Assembly (NCBI RefSeq): GCF_017654505.1
Contig: NC_054541.1
Location: 45,674,486-45,738,485, forward strand
Length of the DNA stretch: 64,000 bases
Source of the DNA: Polyodon spathula
Lineage: Eukaryota; Chordata; Actinopteri; Acipenseriformes; Polyodontidae
Direction of reading: 5' to 3'
Under the pieces are notes generated by a model. The model saw only the letters and a program-made list of their open reading frames with translations. It was not told where the DNA came from and did not search any database. Shown piece after piece: positions 12,401 to 27,764 of the stretch. Numbering within the stretch: the first letter of the stretch is position 1; every line of letters starts with the position of its first letter. Position numbers and translations under genes: made by a program.

Positions 12401-15400
12401 GTGAATGATATGAACTTTCCGGTACCTACAATATCAATAATCTTGACCATTTTTTTTTTAAATTGTCACAATCACAATAACAGAAATGCTACAGTGTCGA
12501 CCTGTTTTGTCAGCGTAATAAGAGGTTTCATAAACCTTTAGAACAGGCCCTTTCATAGGATGGAGAGAAAATTAGGAAACGTGGTGAAAGATGTTAATAA
12601 CGTGTTGTATGCTGCTGTTAGAATTCGGAGAGGAGATGAAAGATGAAATCCATTGTCACCCTTGTTCTGGGGTATGCTGTGTGCAGAGCAATGAGCTTGG
12701 GAGGAAGGGAGGTGTGTAGGTGGAGGTATAGATCACAGCACTCTGTAGGTGATGGTATAGATCACAGCACTCTGTAGGTGGAGGTATAGATCACAGCACT
12801 CTGTAGGTGATGGTATAGATCACAGCACTCTGTAGGTGATGGTATAGATCACAGCATTCTGTAGGTGATGGTATAGATCACAGCACTCTGTAGTTGATGG
12901 TATAGATCACAGCACTCTGTAGGTGATGGTACAGATCACAGCACTCTGTAGGTGGAGGTATAGATCACAGCACTCTGTAGGTGATGGTATAGATCACAGC
13001 ACTCTGTAGGTGATGGTATAGATCACAGCACTCTGTAGGTGATGGTATAGATCACAGCACTCTGTAGGTGATGGTATAGATCACAGCACTCTGTAGGTGA
13101 TGGTATAGATCACAGCACTCTGTAGGTGATGGTATAGATCACAGCACTCTGTAGGTGGAGGTATAGATCACAGCACTGTAGGTGATGGTATAGATCACAG
13201 CACTCTGTAGGTGATGGTATAGATCACAGCACTCTGTAGGTGATGGTATAGATCACAGCACTGTAGGTGATGGTATAGATCACAGCACTCTGTAGGTGAT
13301 GGTATAGATCACAGCACTCTGTAGGTGATGGTATAGATCACAGCACTCTGTAGGTGATGGTATAGATCACAGCACTCTGTAGGTGATGGTATAGATCACA
13401 GCACTCTGTAGGTGATGGTATAGATCACAGCACTCTGTAGGTGAAGGTATAGATCACAGCACTCTGTAGGTGATGGTATAGATCACAGCACTGTAGGTGA
13501 TGGTATAGATCACAGTACTATATAGATGATGGTATAGATCACAGCACTCTATAGGTGATGGTATAGATCACAGCACTCTGTAGGTGGAGGTATAGATCGC
13601 TGCACTGTACAGATAGAAGTATAGATCACTGCACTCTATAGATGGAAGTATAGATCACAGCATATTAGGGTTCAAACACTTTTAACTCTCTTCCACAAGC
13701 TGACAAAGCACAATTACAACTCTTCACGGAAACACATAATGATATTTTGGTATTTTCAGTATAGTAAGTTTTACCACAGTAAAATGGTATGCATTTACCA
13801 GGGATTGTCATGTTTATTTATATGCTTTACCATACCTTGCCATTATTTACAATGCTTACCTATGCTTTAGTACGCTTTCACTAGGCTTTTTTTAAAACCT
13901 TGGCTATGCTTTTACAATAGTAAACTTTTCTAAGGGCATTTACAGAAGATGCTGCTAATAAGCCTATAAATTAGATGTGGAAGGGTGATTTATAATGCTT
14001 TTTTGAGACCACCTTTGGATCTATTCTCCTAGGTCAATACAGGCTTTTATCATAAAGAAAACTGACCAGAAAGTTTTTCTATAGTGAAAAGGAAAATGGC
14101 TCAGTATTTAGCTGACATCCCTTTCCTATGAAATTTTTTTGTAAACCCTTTAGCAACCTACACTGAAAACATCAACTCACATTTTGTTTAAAAAATGTTT
14201 TTAGAAATGCATGTCAATGCTCTCTGTGGTTAGACAGCATTATGAAACACAAAGATATTATAAATCCTGAAACTTACATTATTCATCAAAACGTCATATA
14301 AGCATAGCAGGCTGGCTTTGAACAACCCTTCTGTGGGCAGGAGACCGGTGTGCTAACCATTGCACTAAAGAGATGTTCCACCACAATGATACACAAACCA
14401 CACCCATTCAAAGATCCAGTATCACAGTGGAAACTTCATAGTGCTATACATGCGTTCTTTTTTATTTCCAAACAATTGCACCTTACCTGAAAAGCTTTTG
14501 TGCTGTGTTTTGTCGTTGCAGTCAAAGACAGGACATGGCACAGCAAGGTTCAATACTTACAGGTATTGTTATAACTTATATGGACGTGATACAGGCTCCC
14601 TAAGGGATTGTTTATCAGTTTTGGTGATTTGGCCTTTAGGAACAGTCTGCTACAATTTCTCTTTAATGCTTAAATAAAGCTACTGGAAAATGCAAGTTAC
14701 CATGTACACTACATACAATAACACCTTTGCCACTCAACACCACTTTTCCCAGCCTGACCTAAACATTCTTGTCTGAGTGAACAACCACCAACATAAAATA
14801 ACCTTCTACAATGAGTATCTTTTTAGCCAGGTCTCAGGGTATAACAGCTTCTCAGGCATGAGAAAGCTACCCTAAAGTTCAAAGACAGGATGGAATGAAT
14901 AGGGGGGGGGGGGGGGGGCGATTCACTTAGTCAAGGCAAGTTTGCATTAACAATCTCCATTTATCAGAATATCTGAAAATCACAGAAAATGGATGAGCTC
15001 CCCTGTTTAATGTGTTTGTAAACATTTTATCAACACGGACCAAAAACTAGCAATCTGTGACATGATTCAGAAAACAGCTCTATAAAGTCATTAATGGATG
15101 CAGTAGTTTAATAATCTGGACAAATCTGTTTTGAAAATACTTACAATGACATATAATACTATAATAAAGTATGGGGATATTCAGTCTCAGAATTCGTAGT
15201 ACAGTGCCAGTACAAGTGTATTGGGGAATGGCACCGCAGTACCTAAAAGAGAGCACAGCTGTCTGTAAACCCAGCTCTACTGATGTTGTTTGTAGGTGAC
15301 TACATTGCCTGAACAGCTTATGTAATAACATGAGCAGCCTAAAGGGTGTTTTCCGACTGGTGATGGAGTGGGCATAAGGGTTTGGTGATGTGAACTAATG

Positions 15401-18400
15401 CCCACAGGTTGGGGGCAAGTTCAAACCCAGGCCTCCTAAGGTGAACTGCTTGTAATACTTGCCACTGTGTCTAGAACATTCTTTTCTGTAAATAAATGAA
15501 TACATAAACACATAAATATTCAAGAAGATGAGGCTCTGCTGCTGGCATATTGTTCCACTCTATCGTTATCTTCCCCTCCCTCCGTGGTGCTGTTACTTGC
15601 TCTGAAAACCATTCCTTGTGAGGTAGTAAAAAGTCACTTGTTAACCAGAATTCAGTTTACACTACAGAGAGATATGGAAGCAGGAAAAACAGGGTCTGTG
15701 CAGATATAACCAAAGACACGCAAACGTCTTTTATTACACATGCAGTGCTGCTCTCCATAGCTTTAAAATAAACAAATCTTTGACCCAGAAAGACTTCGAA
15801 GAGAGATCAGGTGTCTGACTCAAGCATGGGAACAGAACATAGGCTATCACTGTGAATTCTCTTCTATTTTAACACATGCACGGTTCTTGAACCCTACTTC
15901 CAGCCTCGATCAGGTGGTGTCTCTCAAATGCGAAAATACTAAAAATAATAAAGCGCATTTAGCTAACTAGATGTTTAACCCACATATAACTGTGTTATAA
16001 TCCTTAAAATATGTTTTATACCTCCGTTAGTTCATTGGTCTCAAATGTGCAGTTTTGACAGATACACATATTTTACAGCAAACACATATTTTCTGTTTAA
16101 AGCATGACATTTAGTAGAGGTTAAAGAAAGTTCTCAGTTTCTATGCCTTATTCTTAGGTCATCTGTTACAATTGCACTTCCTCCTGGGTTATTTCACCTC
16201 AGCAGTGTTTTCTGTGTTAAAGCATATTACTGGCTGAAAGCATCACTTTAATTGTAATTAACATAAAACTGCTTTTTAACATATATAGACCATTTATAAT
16301 TGGAAAATAATATTTTGTAGCCGGTGACTCACATGTGCCACCTTGTGGTTTTAGAGAAGCATAACAGCTATTTTCTTTTTCTAACTTGAATAGTCTGTAG
16401 CTACAATGCTCTATTTGGAACAGACTACAATACACATTAAGACATGAGAAACAATTCAAGCAAAGACTGTTGGGTTTACTTGAGGACCAGGGTTGACCAC
16501 AATTGGTATAAATAATTACAAACTCAAAGCAATGACTTAGCACTGGAAGCTTTGTTAAAGTAATGCTTTCTTAATCCTCCACTCATACCATCAACATACA
16601 GCAGGTTAAAATAAGAGCATTCATTTCCATATTGCTTTAAAAGCCACTCTTTAATTCAAACACAATTCTCCCTACCTTTACTAAATAGACTTGACAGTCG
16701 CTGACATAGTCATATTCCAGCCCGTCAAAGGTATGATAATGCCGATCACTGTAAACAGTGCACACAGACGGGCAGGGGTAGTGGGTACAGTTGAAAAACC
16801 CTCTGTGGCAGACACTGGAAAGAGAAAACAGAGAGTGAGGGGTTTCAGATTAAACACATAGGGTAAAATGTACAGTATTAATCACCTTAAGACTTGAAAA
16901 AAAACCTTTATTATTAGCAAGCTCATCAGATATTAAAGTTTTCAACTAGGTAGAGAGGTAACCCTTGCCAAGGGTGGAAGTAACACCTTACAGGTGTCAG
17001 TGCTGTGAAAATCAAAATCTTGTATTAAATGCTCACCAACAGAGGTTTATGATTATAGTTGCAGTTAAATTGGGTAACAATTATCGGGTACCAAGGTCAC
17101 TAACAAACTAATGGATGAGTCCCTATAGTTTCTTTCAGAATGTAAAAACATATACAATAACAGGAAGTTAACTCAGTTAATTGGATGTCACTACAGTGAT
17201 AAACTGGTCACCGCGGCCAATAACAAACTAAAGAGAACATTGTCCTTAGTCATTGGTGCATCGCTTTTACTGCAACATTTTCCAGTATCTATCAACCTCA
17301 TTCATATTACCTGACATACCATTTATAACAAGGTGTGGACACCACCTCTCCTGGTAAATACTCCAGAGCCAGCCAGGCACAGGGACAGTTTTCTGGGAAA
17401 TAGCACTCCTGCTTGTGCCTCACAAGCCTGGGAAGATACCAAGAGACAATGCGGCTTGGACCATTTATTAAAGACTTTTCATGCCAGGGTGGGACTGCAG
17501 CTCAAACATGTAGACTGACAGAATAATACACAGGATGTCAGGCTGTCTTACCTGTAGCACTTTAAAATTACGCTGAACTCGCCTTCACGTGCCATATTTG
17601 TAATTTCAAACTGGCATTAAGATTTTTAAGCTCTGCATGTCGTTTTCTGTCACCTACTGATCATAGAAAAATAACCCATATTCTCTGTTCTGATACAAAT
17701 ATGAAACAATGTCAGCTGGCTTGTGCAATCCATTAATAAGTAATTACTTTTATTAGCAAGGTAACAATGTAAAAAGACACTTAGTGGTATTACAGAGAAT
17801 TACAATATAAACTGTAATGTAGCAGTACTACAGTGCAGCGATCCTGTGATGGCACTGTACTCTCAGAACAATTCCACAGTCATTGCTGCTGGGTGTGCAG
17901 AACTCTTACCCTGCTGGGCAGCCACACCCACTCACACAGGGGGTGGCAGGTGGGCAGGTCAGGTTCAGCATCAGGTTGCGGCAGGTTACTTCACAGGCAA
18001 TGCCAGTGCGGGGCTGGCCAGGCTGGTGGTCTCGGCAGTTAAAATAAGTCTTCCCAGGGGGGCAGTCCCCTGGATCAGGCTCTGCAGAAATTGCTTTTTT
18101 TCAGTAGCAGTACACAACCACCTAATAGGAGCTCGTCTGATCTCAGAAGCAAGGCAGCTCAGCACAGAGCATTGCAACAACACACACATTTCTTAGGAGT
18201 ATTACATTCATATTGTTACTGTCATGTCACCAATAGGACTTATATAAGATGTAATGACTCTTCTAATTCTGCCAAGGGCATTGGCTTAAACTCAAAACAT
18301 CAACATATCAGTATTATAAACGCCTCCCTCTACATTACCAGTAGGTGTTTTGAAACAAAAAAATCTTGAACAAAAGAATTACATATACAACTGGAAAAAA

Positions 18401-18829
18401 AAGTGTATAACAGAGAAGAACAACTAGATAGTCACAATCCTTCCTTATTGTTTTATGTTACATCAAATATAAACATCTATATATGTATGAAACTTAAGCG
18501 ATATCGTCCTTGCATGACAGACAAATCGAACACAGATGTTTTCTCTCATCAAAGCAAGTCTAAATAAGCTCAGAGGAAAAACAGATGAGGCACAAACAAA
18601 AGTTTCAATAGGAGGCTATACTGGGTTAAGTCATTTAATCTACTACGCATCTGAAAAGGGGGCAGCATGCTTTTAATAGTATGACAAGACACGCTGATTG
18701 AGAAAAAAACATACCTGGTTCCTGGGGAGCACATTCCATCCGTCCATTTCTACAGAGGCTGGAGAACAAAAAAATTAATTAAAAAAATCAACTTCTTTCA
18801 CAGACTTTAAAAAACAACAACAACAACAA

Positions 18830-18902
<73 letters not shown>

Positions 18903-21900
18903 TAATCAACATAAATGGAAACTATGAACATTTTAAACAAGAATAAAAAGCTGTGTATTTTGATTAATTCATATGTTCATATTTAAATTAATGTCTTTAG
19001 ACAGGGAAAAGAAATACTGTTCTGATTTAAATAGATATAAATATGAATGTACAGCTATGGGCACAAGTTTTGCATCATCCTATAGAATTAACAAATTCAA
19101 ATAAAGTCAAATGAAACCTGCTGAATAATGTTACATTAGCATATTGAATTACATACCGCGTTGTATTTTTCCATTTACTGAACGACAAAAAAAATTCAAA
19201 ATCTAACATGAAATACTGTGCTGTTATTATGGCTTCCGGTAGACTGTTGTGATATCATTTTGTAGTTTCTTTGATTACATGATAAACCATCGGATTAAAT
19301 AAAATATTTAAATTATGTGATGCAATCAGATAATGGTGATGCAATCTTTTGGCCACAGCTGAACAGTTTCAAATAATAACGTTGCTCACCAGGGGCCTGA
19401 TGCACTGAAGGAGACTTCACCAGACTGGTATACAGTCCCCATGAAATAGCAGTGGCACTGAGACCTGAAACAAAACAGCAGAGGTTTTTCCCTTGTACAG
19501 TAGCTTTGGGGAAAACAAATGGTGTTAATGTGCATGTGCTTGATACCTTCTGCATCTTTATTTAGCAGTTTTCAAGAAAAATCAGACACCATGTATCTCA
19601 GCACAGTACAAGTGTTGTGTAGCGTAGTATACAATGTGATATTCAAGCAAACATTTAAATACATATTGCACAATTAACAAAAAAGCAATACACTGAATTC
19701 TCCTTGCCGATTTCGATTTGTAACAAAGACACAAGTGAGTATTACTTCCACACAACAGAGGGGGTTGCTTACTAGTGAAGGAAACAATTTCTTTGTGAAT
19801 GGAGCAATAATAACAAAGACTCATAGCAAAAACAACAAACAGAAGGGCACTTCACCAGTAACAAGGGTCTGTAATATATTTATATCAAGTGTTAAAAAAT
19901 ATATACGTTGGTGTCTTAGCTGTAAATAGCGTTTGCTATCTTGCTAGATGACCCAACAGCAGGGTACTCACTCCGTGACACAGCGCTGCCGGGCCTCATC
20001 GTAATACAGCCCCTCAGCGCAGTTACAGCCCTCAGCGCAGTCATCGTCACAGGCCTCATTGTTAGAGAGGGACAGACAGGTCTTCCCACATGTGCTGGTG
20101 CAGGAGTGGTACATCATCCCTCCGAGGCAAAGCATTCCTACCCAGCAAGAGCAGCTTCACTCAACGGATTCAAAACACACATACACTCCTACAGCAAGAG
20201 CAGCTTCACTCAGCGGATTCAAAACACACATACACTCCTACAGCAAGAGCAGCTTCACTCAGCGGATTCAAAACACACATACACTCCTACAGCAAGAGCA
20301 GCTTCACTCAGCGGATTCAAAACACACATACACTCCTACAGCAAGAGCAGCTTCGCTCAGCGGATTCAAAACACACATACACTCCTACAGCAAGAACAGC
20401 TTCGCTCAGCGGATTCAAAACACACATACACTCCTACAGCAAGAGCAGCTTCGCTCAGCGGATTCAAAACACACATACACTCCTACAACAAGAGCAGCTT
20501 CGCTCAGCGGATTCAAAACACACATACACTCCTACAGCAAGAGCAGCTTCGCTCAGCGGATTCAAAACACACATACACTCCTACAGCAAGAGCAGCTTCG
20601 CTCAGCGGATTCAAAACACACATACACTCCTACAGCAAGAGCAGCTTCGCTCAGCGGATTCAAAACACACATACACTCCTACAGCAAGAGCAGCTTCACT
20701 CAGCGGATTCAAAACACACATACACTCCTACAGCAAGAGCAGCTTCACTCAGCGGATTCAAAACACACATACACTCCTACAGCAAGAGCAGCTTCGCTCA
20801 GCGGATTCAAAGTGCACGTTGAGCCACTTTAAAGTTACATTTTGCTGTAGTTTTCAGTCATTCAGAGGTTATTTCAGTTTATCACACGCTGTACTTTTGC
20901 TGTTTGTATTTTGATAAGCCTGCGTTGATTTCACCTAAGCTCAGGAGCAGCTTGTCAGTTCCAGTTGCCTGCCATAGATATATGTATAGTGACACAGGCT
21001 AGATCAGCCAAAATGTCTTTATAAAAGTAAGAACTTGCTCCATCTAGTGATCTGACACTATGCAGATTTGGACTTTTTTTGTTGTTGTTGCTTGCAAAAC
21101 ACTGCTGTGCACTAGAAGGTGCTGGTGCTATACTGTATATGGTTTTACATACACAACACATGTAACTTCCTCATTGTGAACAACCCTAAGTCAATAACAC
21201 ATAACTTTAAACACTCAATCATTGCTTTAGTTTTAGTTTTACTCAGCTTCATGTAAAGAGCAGCTCACCATTAACACTACTCCCTTTTCAATTTGGAAAG
21301 CCTGCCTCTATATGGCATTTGACTCAGCTGATGATTGCCTGCCTATGAGAATAGCAATAAACTAAAGGGTAGCTCTAAGAGGGGTTATGAAGGAGGTGGA
21401 GAGAAACCAAAAAGAGTAGGAACCCTGGCCTCTTTTTAATATCTGACTGGATAATTAGGTCTCTGTTGTGATGTGCGTTGGAAGTTGTTGTTTCTCTTGA
21501 ACTTTCTAAACTTCATGTAGAACACAATCAAATATATTTCGTAATCGATATTATTCCACTTACCACATTCCGAGACATGGGTCCTGAAATTCACGAAGAC
21601 CTTGTGTTTGGTGCAGATGTATGCATAGTGTGCCAGCGCAGTGCACAGGCAGTTGCTCCCACATTTGCAGGCTTGATAGCGGCACTGCTGGAAATAGACT
21701 CCAGGGCTCACGTAGGAATGGCAGGGGGAGAACAGGCCTTCATTGATGATGTCACACTGTGATGCATAAAAAACTAAAACAACAGACACCGTTGTTAGAA
21801 AACAAATGGGATTGTCCTTTAGCCTTGTTCTCTTATAGGAAAGCCCCTCTATAAATCATCATACGAGTTTGCCGAGCAACATGTATGATTTCTTTCTTGT

Positions 21901-24900
21901 CAGCATGCTCTGACATTGATAACATGCTATGTATCTCCATCGTTACATGCATTCCTAAATCAGAAAGTCTGAGGCAAATCTGTGAAGCAAACTATTTCCA
22001 ATACCACTTTCAACTTGTTTGTCTACTTGCCCAACCGTGTTACAACCCATGTTAACAGATGCAGTAAAAACAAGCAACAGACTTAGCTATCTATTACAAG
22101 CATTACTAACTGTCATTAATTTAAACAACAACCTTATCACATGAATGATGAACATTTGGTCGGGATATGATATACACATATACAGATGGTTCAAAAATAT
22201 GTATGAATGGGTTGATAAAAAAAAAAAAGCATGCAAATCTGAATTGCAGGAAGTTCCAGTTGAGTGAAACCAGTGCTCCCAACAAGATGAAACAACAGAC
22301 GATGCTGCAGTATCAGCATCTGCAAAATGCAATGGAGTTTATGTACCGTTTTGCTGGTTCATCTCACAGGGATCTATGATGGGGATGTTCACAGGGCTTG
22401 TGCAAGCTGCTGAGACCTTCCATGCATTGGCATGAAGCTGGGGCGTTCCCTCAATCATGCCTGATGGAGATCTGAAAGAATAATAGAAGATATATCACCT
22501 GCAAGGTGCATGGACATGGAGGGTCAGGAGGGAAACAAAGGGCCGTTCTCACGACGGAATTGCAGTGGTGCACTTATCAGCACGATGATGTTTCATGAAC
22601 ATCGTGCTGAGCAAGCTCTGACTGACACAAGAACAGGGAGCAGCCATATGTTCTTGGAGTCTTATCTGATCAGCTTTTAGAAGCGAAGCAGTAATAGGCT
22701 TGGTCAGTGCTTGGATAGGGGATCGCCAAGGAAACCCAGTGCCACAGCTGAACATTCTAGGATACAGGATGTTAATTCTGTTGAAAGCTTTGTGCAGTCT
22801 GACTGTGGTTGAAATGTGCAAAAATTAGGAAAGTAAACTACAGTCAATGATATTAATTAAGTAAGACACCATCAGGTGTGTGTGGTTCAAGCAGAAAGGT
22901 GATGACATGTCAACTAGCTGAACTGGCATCAGGTGACAGGATGGTCACAGGATTTCCAGCATGACTTTGCAGTAACTTTGTAACAGCACACAAGTATCTT
23001 CATTTCCTCTTACTGTAATAATCAATTAAAATCGAATCAATATCATTTAATATCATCTGCCACCGAAATGCGATACACAGTCCAACCTTGACAACTCAAA
23101 TCCGCAGACTACAATATTGCATTCATAGTTGTTTTTTTTTTTTTTTTAATGAAGAAGGATTTGTAGTTCTGGTAATGAAGAGACTTACAAAAAATCATCT
23201 CTTAAATTTCCATTGAAGGTGCCACAGAGACCCACGAGTCCACCTTCCCAGCTGCTCTCGACCTGCACGTACAGCCTGCCCCCTCCTCTATCAAACTGGA
23301 CCCGCAAACCAAAGCTGGTCTTCAGTTGCGTGAACAAGGAGGTCACCTTGGAAACGACAACATCACCTGCAAGGGGAAACAAACACTTAAATCCTCCTGC
23401 AATCCATCATGTATTCAGCTGCCCTGCAATGAGCTATTTTTTTTACTAATTTATATGAAGTGCCTGCAGTTAGTTCTGGGTGTAACCAAGGAAGGTAACC
23501 AGAGTAGGTTCACATTCAACCTCTCACTAAGGAACTCCGTGCAATAGAATGCAGTGGTGTTGGGCCCCATACAGGGTTGTAGTTACATTGGGCAGTAAGC
23601 TTGAAAAGCAAACACTGGTAAAGACACATTACAAATTGAGAAATAGGAACACAGTAACATATTTATTTTATTTGTAAAATTTATGAACAGGGTAAAAGGT
23701 GAGTAATTTGATAAAAAAAAAAAAAAGCATTGACAAGACAAATCTAACCCCCTACTGTGTTTCCAGTTGGTGTGTAAGTCAGGTAATAAGATCTTGACAG
23801 CACCTGTTGTTGAGATCTAGTGGTGTGTTGATACCAGGACTAATCTGCCCTGCTGCCTCCTTGACATTCAAACCGACTCTGATCTTCAAGAAGGCCAGTT
23901 GGGGTTTGGGAGCTGACTTTAAGAATAAATACCAATATATTCACTGGAATTTATTCCACACCTGTTGCACCATTTAAAATGTTGTGGAGATAATAAAATG
24001 TGATACCTGTGGAGGATGAGCACAGGTGCTCTGGTGCATTTCTTAACTGATTAAGAATAAGCTACCAGAAGGGATGATTGAAGGGAAACAGCAAGTATTG
24101 GGACAAGTATTATTAATTTTACCAGGAAAAAAAAGGTTTCCACAGAGGTGACTGCCAAGAATGGTACGACATTCAACAAATTTCAGCGGCGTAAAATGAA
24201 GAACAAACGTCCCACCCAGTCGGTCTGTACTGGTAGTCTATAAAGAATATTTGGGGTACCGTTATGGGCTGGCTTGCTCATTGAAAGCTTTAAAATGACA
24301 GGTCGTACAAACAGTAGCAGGGTGTAGTTTAACTGTACTTTTCATACAGTTCACAGACTCTACAACTGAAGTTAAAATTGAATTATATCTAGCTTTCCCC
24401 AAGCTCTTTTCTGTAACATGATGTTAATGGCCTGGTTTCTTTTTATTTAATTTCTGACTTGTTTAATATCCTATGCTGTGTGTCCACTATCATTCTCCAC
24501 TGTTGTTTCTGCTCAGTTCATTTTTACCACGCTTACTTACTATGTGATCCACCACTTCTAAAAACCTACACAGTTCTTTGAAGGGCACAGTGTCTTACCA
24601 TCAGAGTAGGGGAGGCTGGCTGCCTGCTTTACTCCAATCAGCACCTCCCCATCTTTAGTGAGGGTCACCTGCCGGGTTACATCCTCATCCACCACCAGCG
24701 TTATCGACTGGATGCAAGAGTGCTCCAGGCTCTGCACAAGAACAGACATTAATGTGAAGAGGAAGGCAAAGGTTGTGTCAACCACAGGGCTGTGGACATG
24801 GCAACTGTACAACTTGAGCAAACAAGTTCACTTTTTGAGCAATAAATTTGTACGTGTTCTGAACGTGCACAAAACCTTTAGTAGCACGAGTGTTATAATG

Positions 24901-24933
24901 GCAATGTCATCCTTGCTGTTTAAATGTTGTGGC

Positions 24934-25028
<95 letters not shown>

Positions 25029-26714
25029 AAAATGCAAAATAGAAAGAAACACACATGTATGTCACGTTTCTAACTATCAAAATATCTGATAAATATAAAC
25101 AGAACACAATTAACACATACGTGTGACATTTCTGAATAAAAAATACATCTGTATCATATCAGTAGCTTTAAATTATAGTTCACATAAATTGTTGTTTTTA
25201 TGTCAGATGCAGGTAATAAAACAGGCCAAACAAGAGACTTATCTGGAGCAGACACTGACATGGTGCTAAATTGTGCTGAGGATTTGTGATTGCTAACAAT
25301 AGTCAGCGCTAGTTTTCAGCTGTATGATGGGTCAATAAAACAAAATGCTGTACATTAGGCTATGTTGGTTCTAGAAAATACATTGCAACCTGAATTGCCC
25401 TTTAGAAGAAATGTTTGTTTTTTCCAGCAATCAGCTATGTCTGTCAGTGCAATGAGAACTGAAGGTCAGGTGTAATAGTGAAACCGTGCATCACACCACA
25501 GTGTGCATGCTGATAGCAACACAGATATGGATCTCAATATTTCCAGGGAGATTAAGGTCTCTATTTGATCATAATTCAACCGATTTCTTTGATAATGAAT
25601 TCAAAGCAGTTCACTTCAGACAGCAGCTTTGTCACAAAATTCAAACAAGGTGTTGAAATGAGCAGCTGAGTCTGTATATATAAAGTCTTTATTACTGTGG
25701 GAGTTCACTTGAAGGCTTATTAAAAATGTGTCTGCGCAGATTACAAATTGCTACATCCAATAAAAAGATTAGCTCACTTTGTTTCCCAGCATCTTTTTTT
25801 TTTTTTTTAATACAAATAATCACACTGAGAATTTGAATTAGCAGAGGAATTTGTGTTACCTCACCGCAGGGCATGTTCTGTAACGTCAGGGTGAACCTGG
25901 TGCTTCTCCAGCTCTTCACCAGAACGTACTGGCAGGTGCCCACGAGCGTGAATATGCGCCCGTCGAAGGAGGTGATGTGTGTGTCCCCTGTGACTGAGCA
26001 CTCCGCTGTACCAACAAAAATAGCTATTATTAACACTTGTATGTGTGTAAATCATCCTTCCTTTTTATAAATGTCTCCTTACTAGAGCTGTACTGTATCT
26101 ATATATCTATAACTGTTATACCAAGGGTGACCAATCACGCTCCTGGAGAGCTATTCCACTCCTGGTTTAACAGGTAAAATAATGTAATGAACTACTTCAG
26201 GGTCTGGATGGAGGTTTAATTGTTTCAACTAAACAATTTAGAACAGGGCTGGAACAAAGACCAGGAATGGAATGGACAACTTTACATGATATAAATATGA
26301 AGCTTGTACTCTCTGTAATCTATATAATACCTTACTTTTGTATACCAATTTTTGTATACTTTTGTGTCAATTTATGTTCGCAAATGTGTTGTCATGGCAG
26401 CAGCTTGCACAGTTTGTACAGTTTGCAATCTACAGTCTTGGATTAAAAACTTAGTTCTGGCAAACTGTACAGGTAGTGTAGCAATGATAGTAAGTGCATA
26501 GATTGTAATCAGTGCTTGTCTTTAATGGAATCAGGAAAAAGGCCAGCTGAGTCTTATCAGCAACTATAGACAAGAGTGTGAAACACACTACCATCAGATA
26601 ACTGGAAAAGATCAAAATGAATCCCAACTTCATTGATAAAATAACTACCTGTGCAGTTGTTTTCTGTGCAGTTCCATAGTCCACCACTGCAAATGCTGCA
26701 AGAGATAATAATAA

Positions 26715-26768
<54 letters not shown>

Positions 26769-27679
26769 CACATATCACTCAGCAATAACACAGTAACTGG
26801 CGTAAACCTAACTGTGTACTTTAACACGCAATAAAACCATCAACAAAGTTTATTCTATTGATCAAATGATTCAGGATTGACCCCAACGTCTACCTGAACT
26901 GAATGAGAAATGTGACTGGCCTGTAAATCAGCTAGACTTGTTAGTTACGGAAGCTACGTTCAAAGTGTTACTGAACAGGCTGTGGGTTTTAAACACAAAG
27001 CAATTACGTTCCTTAATTTTCTGCTTTGTTCTTCATATTCCTGCAATACTTTTTCAATATAATCACAATTGATTTGACATTTTTATGAGAATATCCTTGG
27101 TCATAAATCAGTTTTGGGTAGTAATTTTCATTTTACATCGGTTATGCACATCAGGTTTTCCCGTCAAAATGCTTTTTGAATTCAAAACATTTTTTGGCTG
27201 AGTCCAACCTGTTCAGTCAGTCACAGTTCATTGGTTCCTGACTCCTCTCTCTTGATTGGTACATTTGTCTGTTACCATTGCCAGGATTCTACCTGCTCGC
27301 TCCGGCACAGGCTCAGAGGGGCCCAGTAACAATTCAAGAGTGGTCTTACCAGACACTGCAGCCCTGTTCCAGTACGTAGCCCAAAGGGTAGGACGTCCCA
27401 TGGTACACACAGGGGCAGTTTGCCACAGAGATGCAACTCCCATTCTCCATGATCAATCCTGATCACAGGAAGAAAAAGCATTGCAAAACAAACATGTAAA
27501 CTGGCAGTGTCATTGTTCAAGTACTGAAGACAATTTCACATGTGAACAGAACTCAGTGGAACTAGGACACAGGTCTAATACAGTGTAAATTCCATGAGAA
27601 GCTGTCCAATAACTCTTTGATGACTGTATTATAGTTTGTTACTAAAACGAATAATAATGGTTGTTCTTATACTGATAGC

Positions 27680-27764
<85 letters not shown>

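Noticed and set aside
18125..18160. 5S rRNA-like stretch CTCGTCTGATCTCAGAAGC
   Set aside because: Only about 19 bases resemble 5S rRNA. There is no further 5S or SINE3 structure around it.
20143..20811. CRISPR-like array
   Set aside because: Units are contiguous with no unique spacers, and this is a vertebrate genome.
19941..20914. Three overlapping + strand frames of 257-293 codons with a repeated peptide
   Set aside because: They come from the 49-bp minisatellite, which lacks + strand stops in any frame. The sequence is intronic and antisense to otogl.
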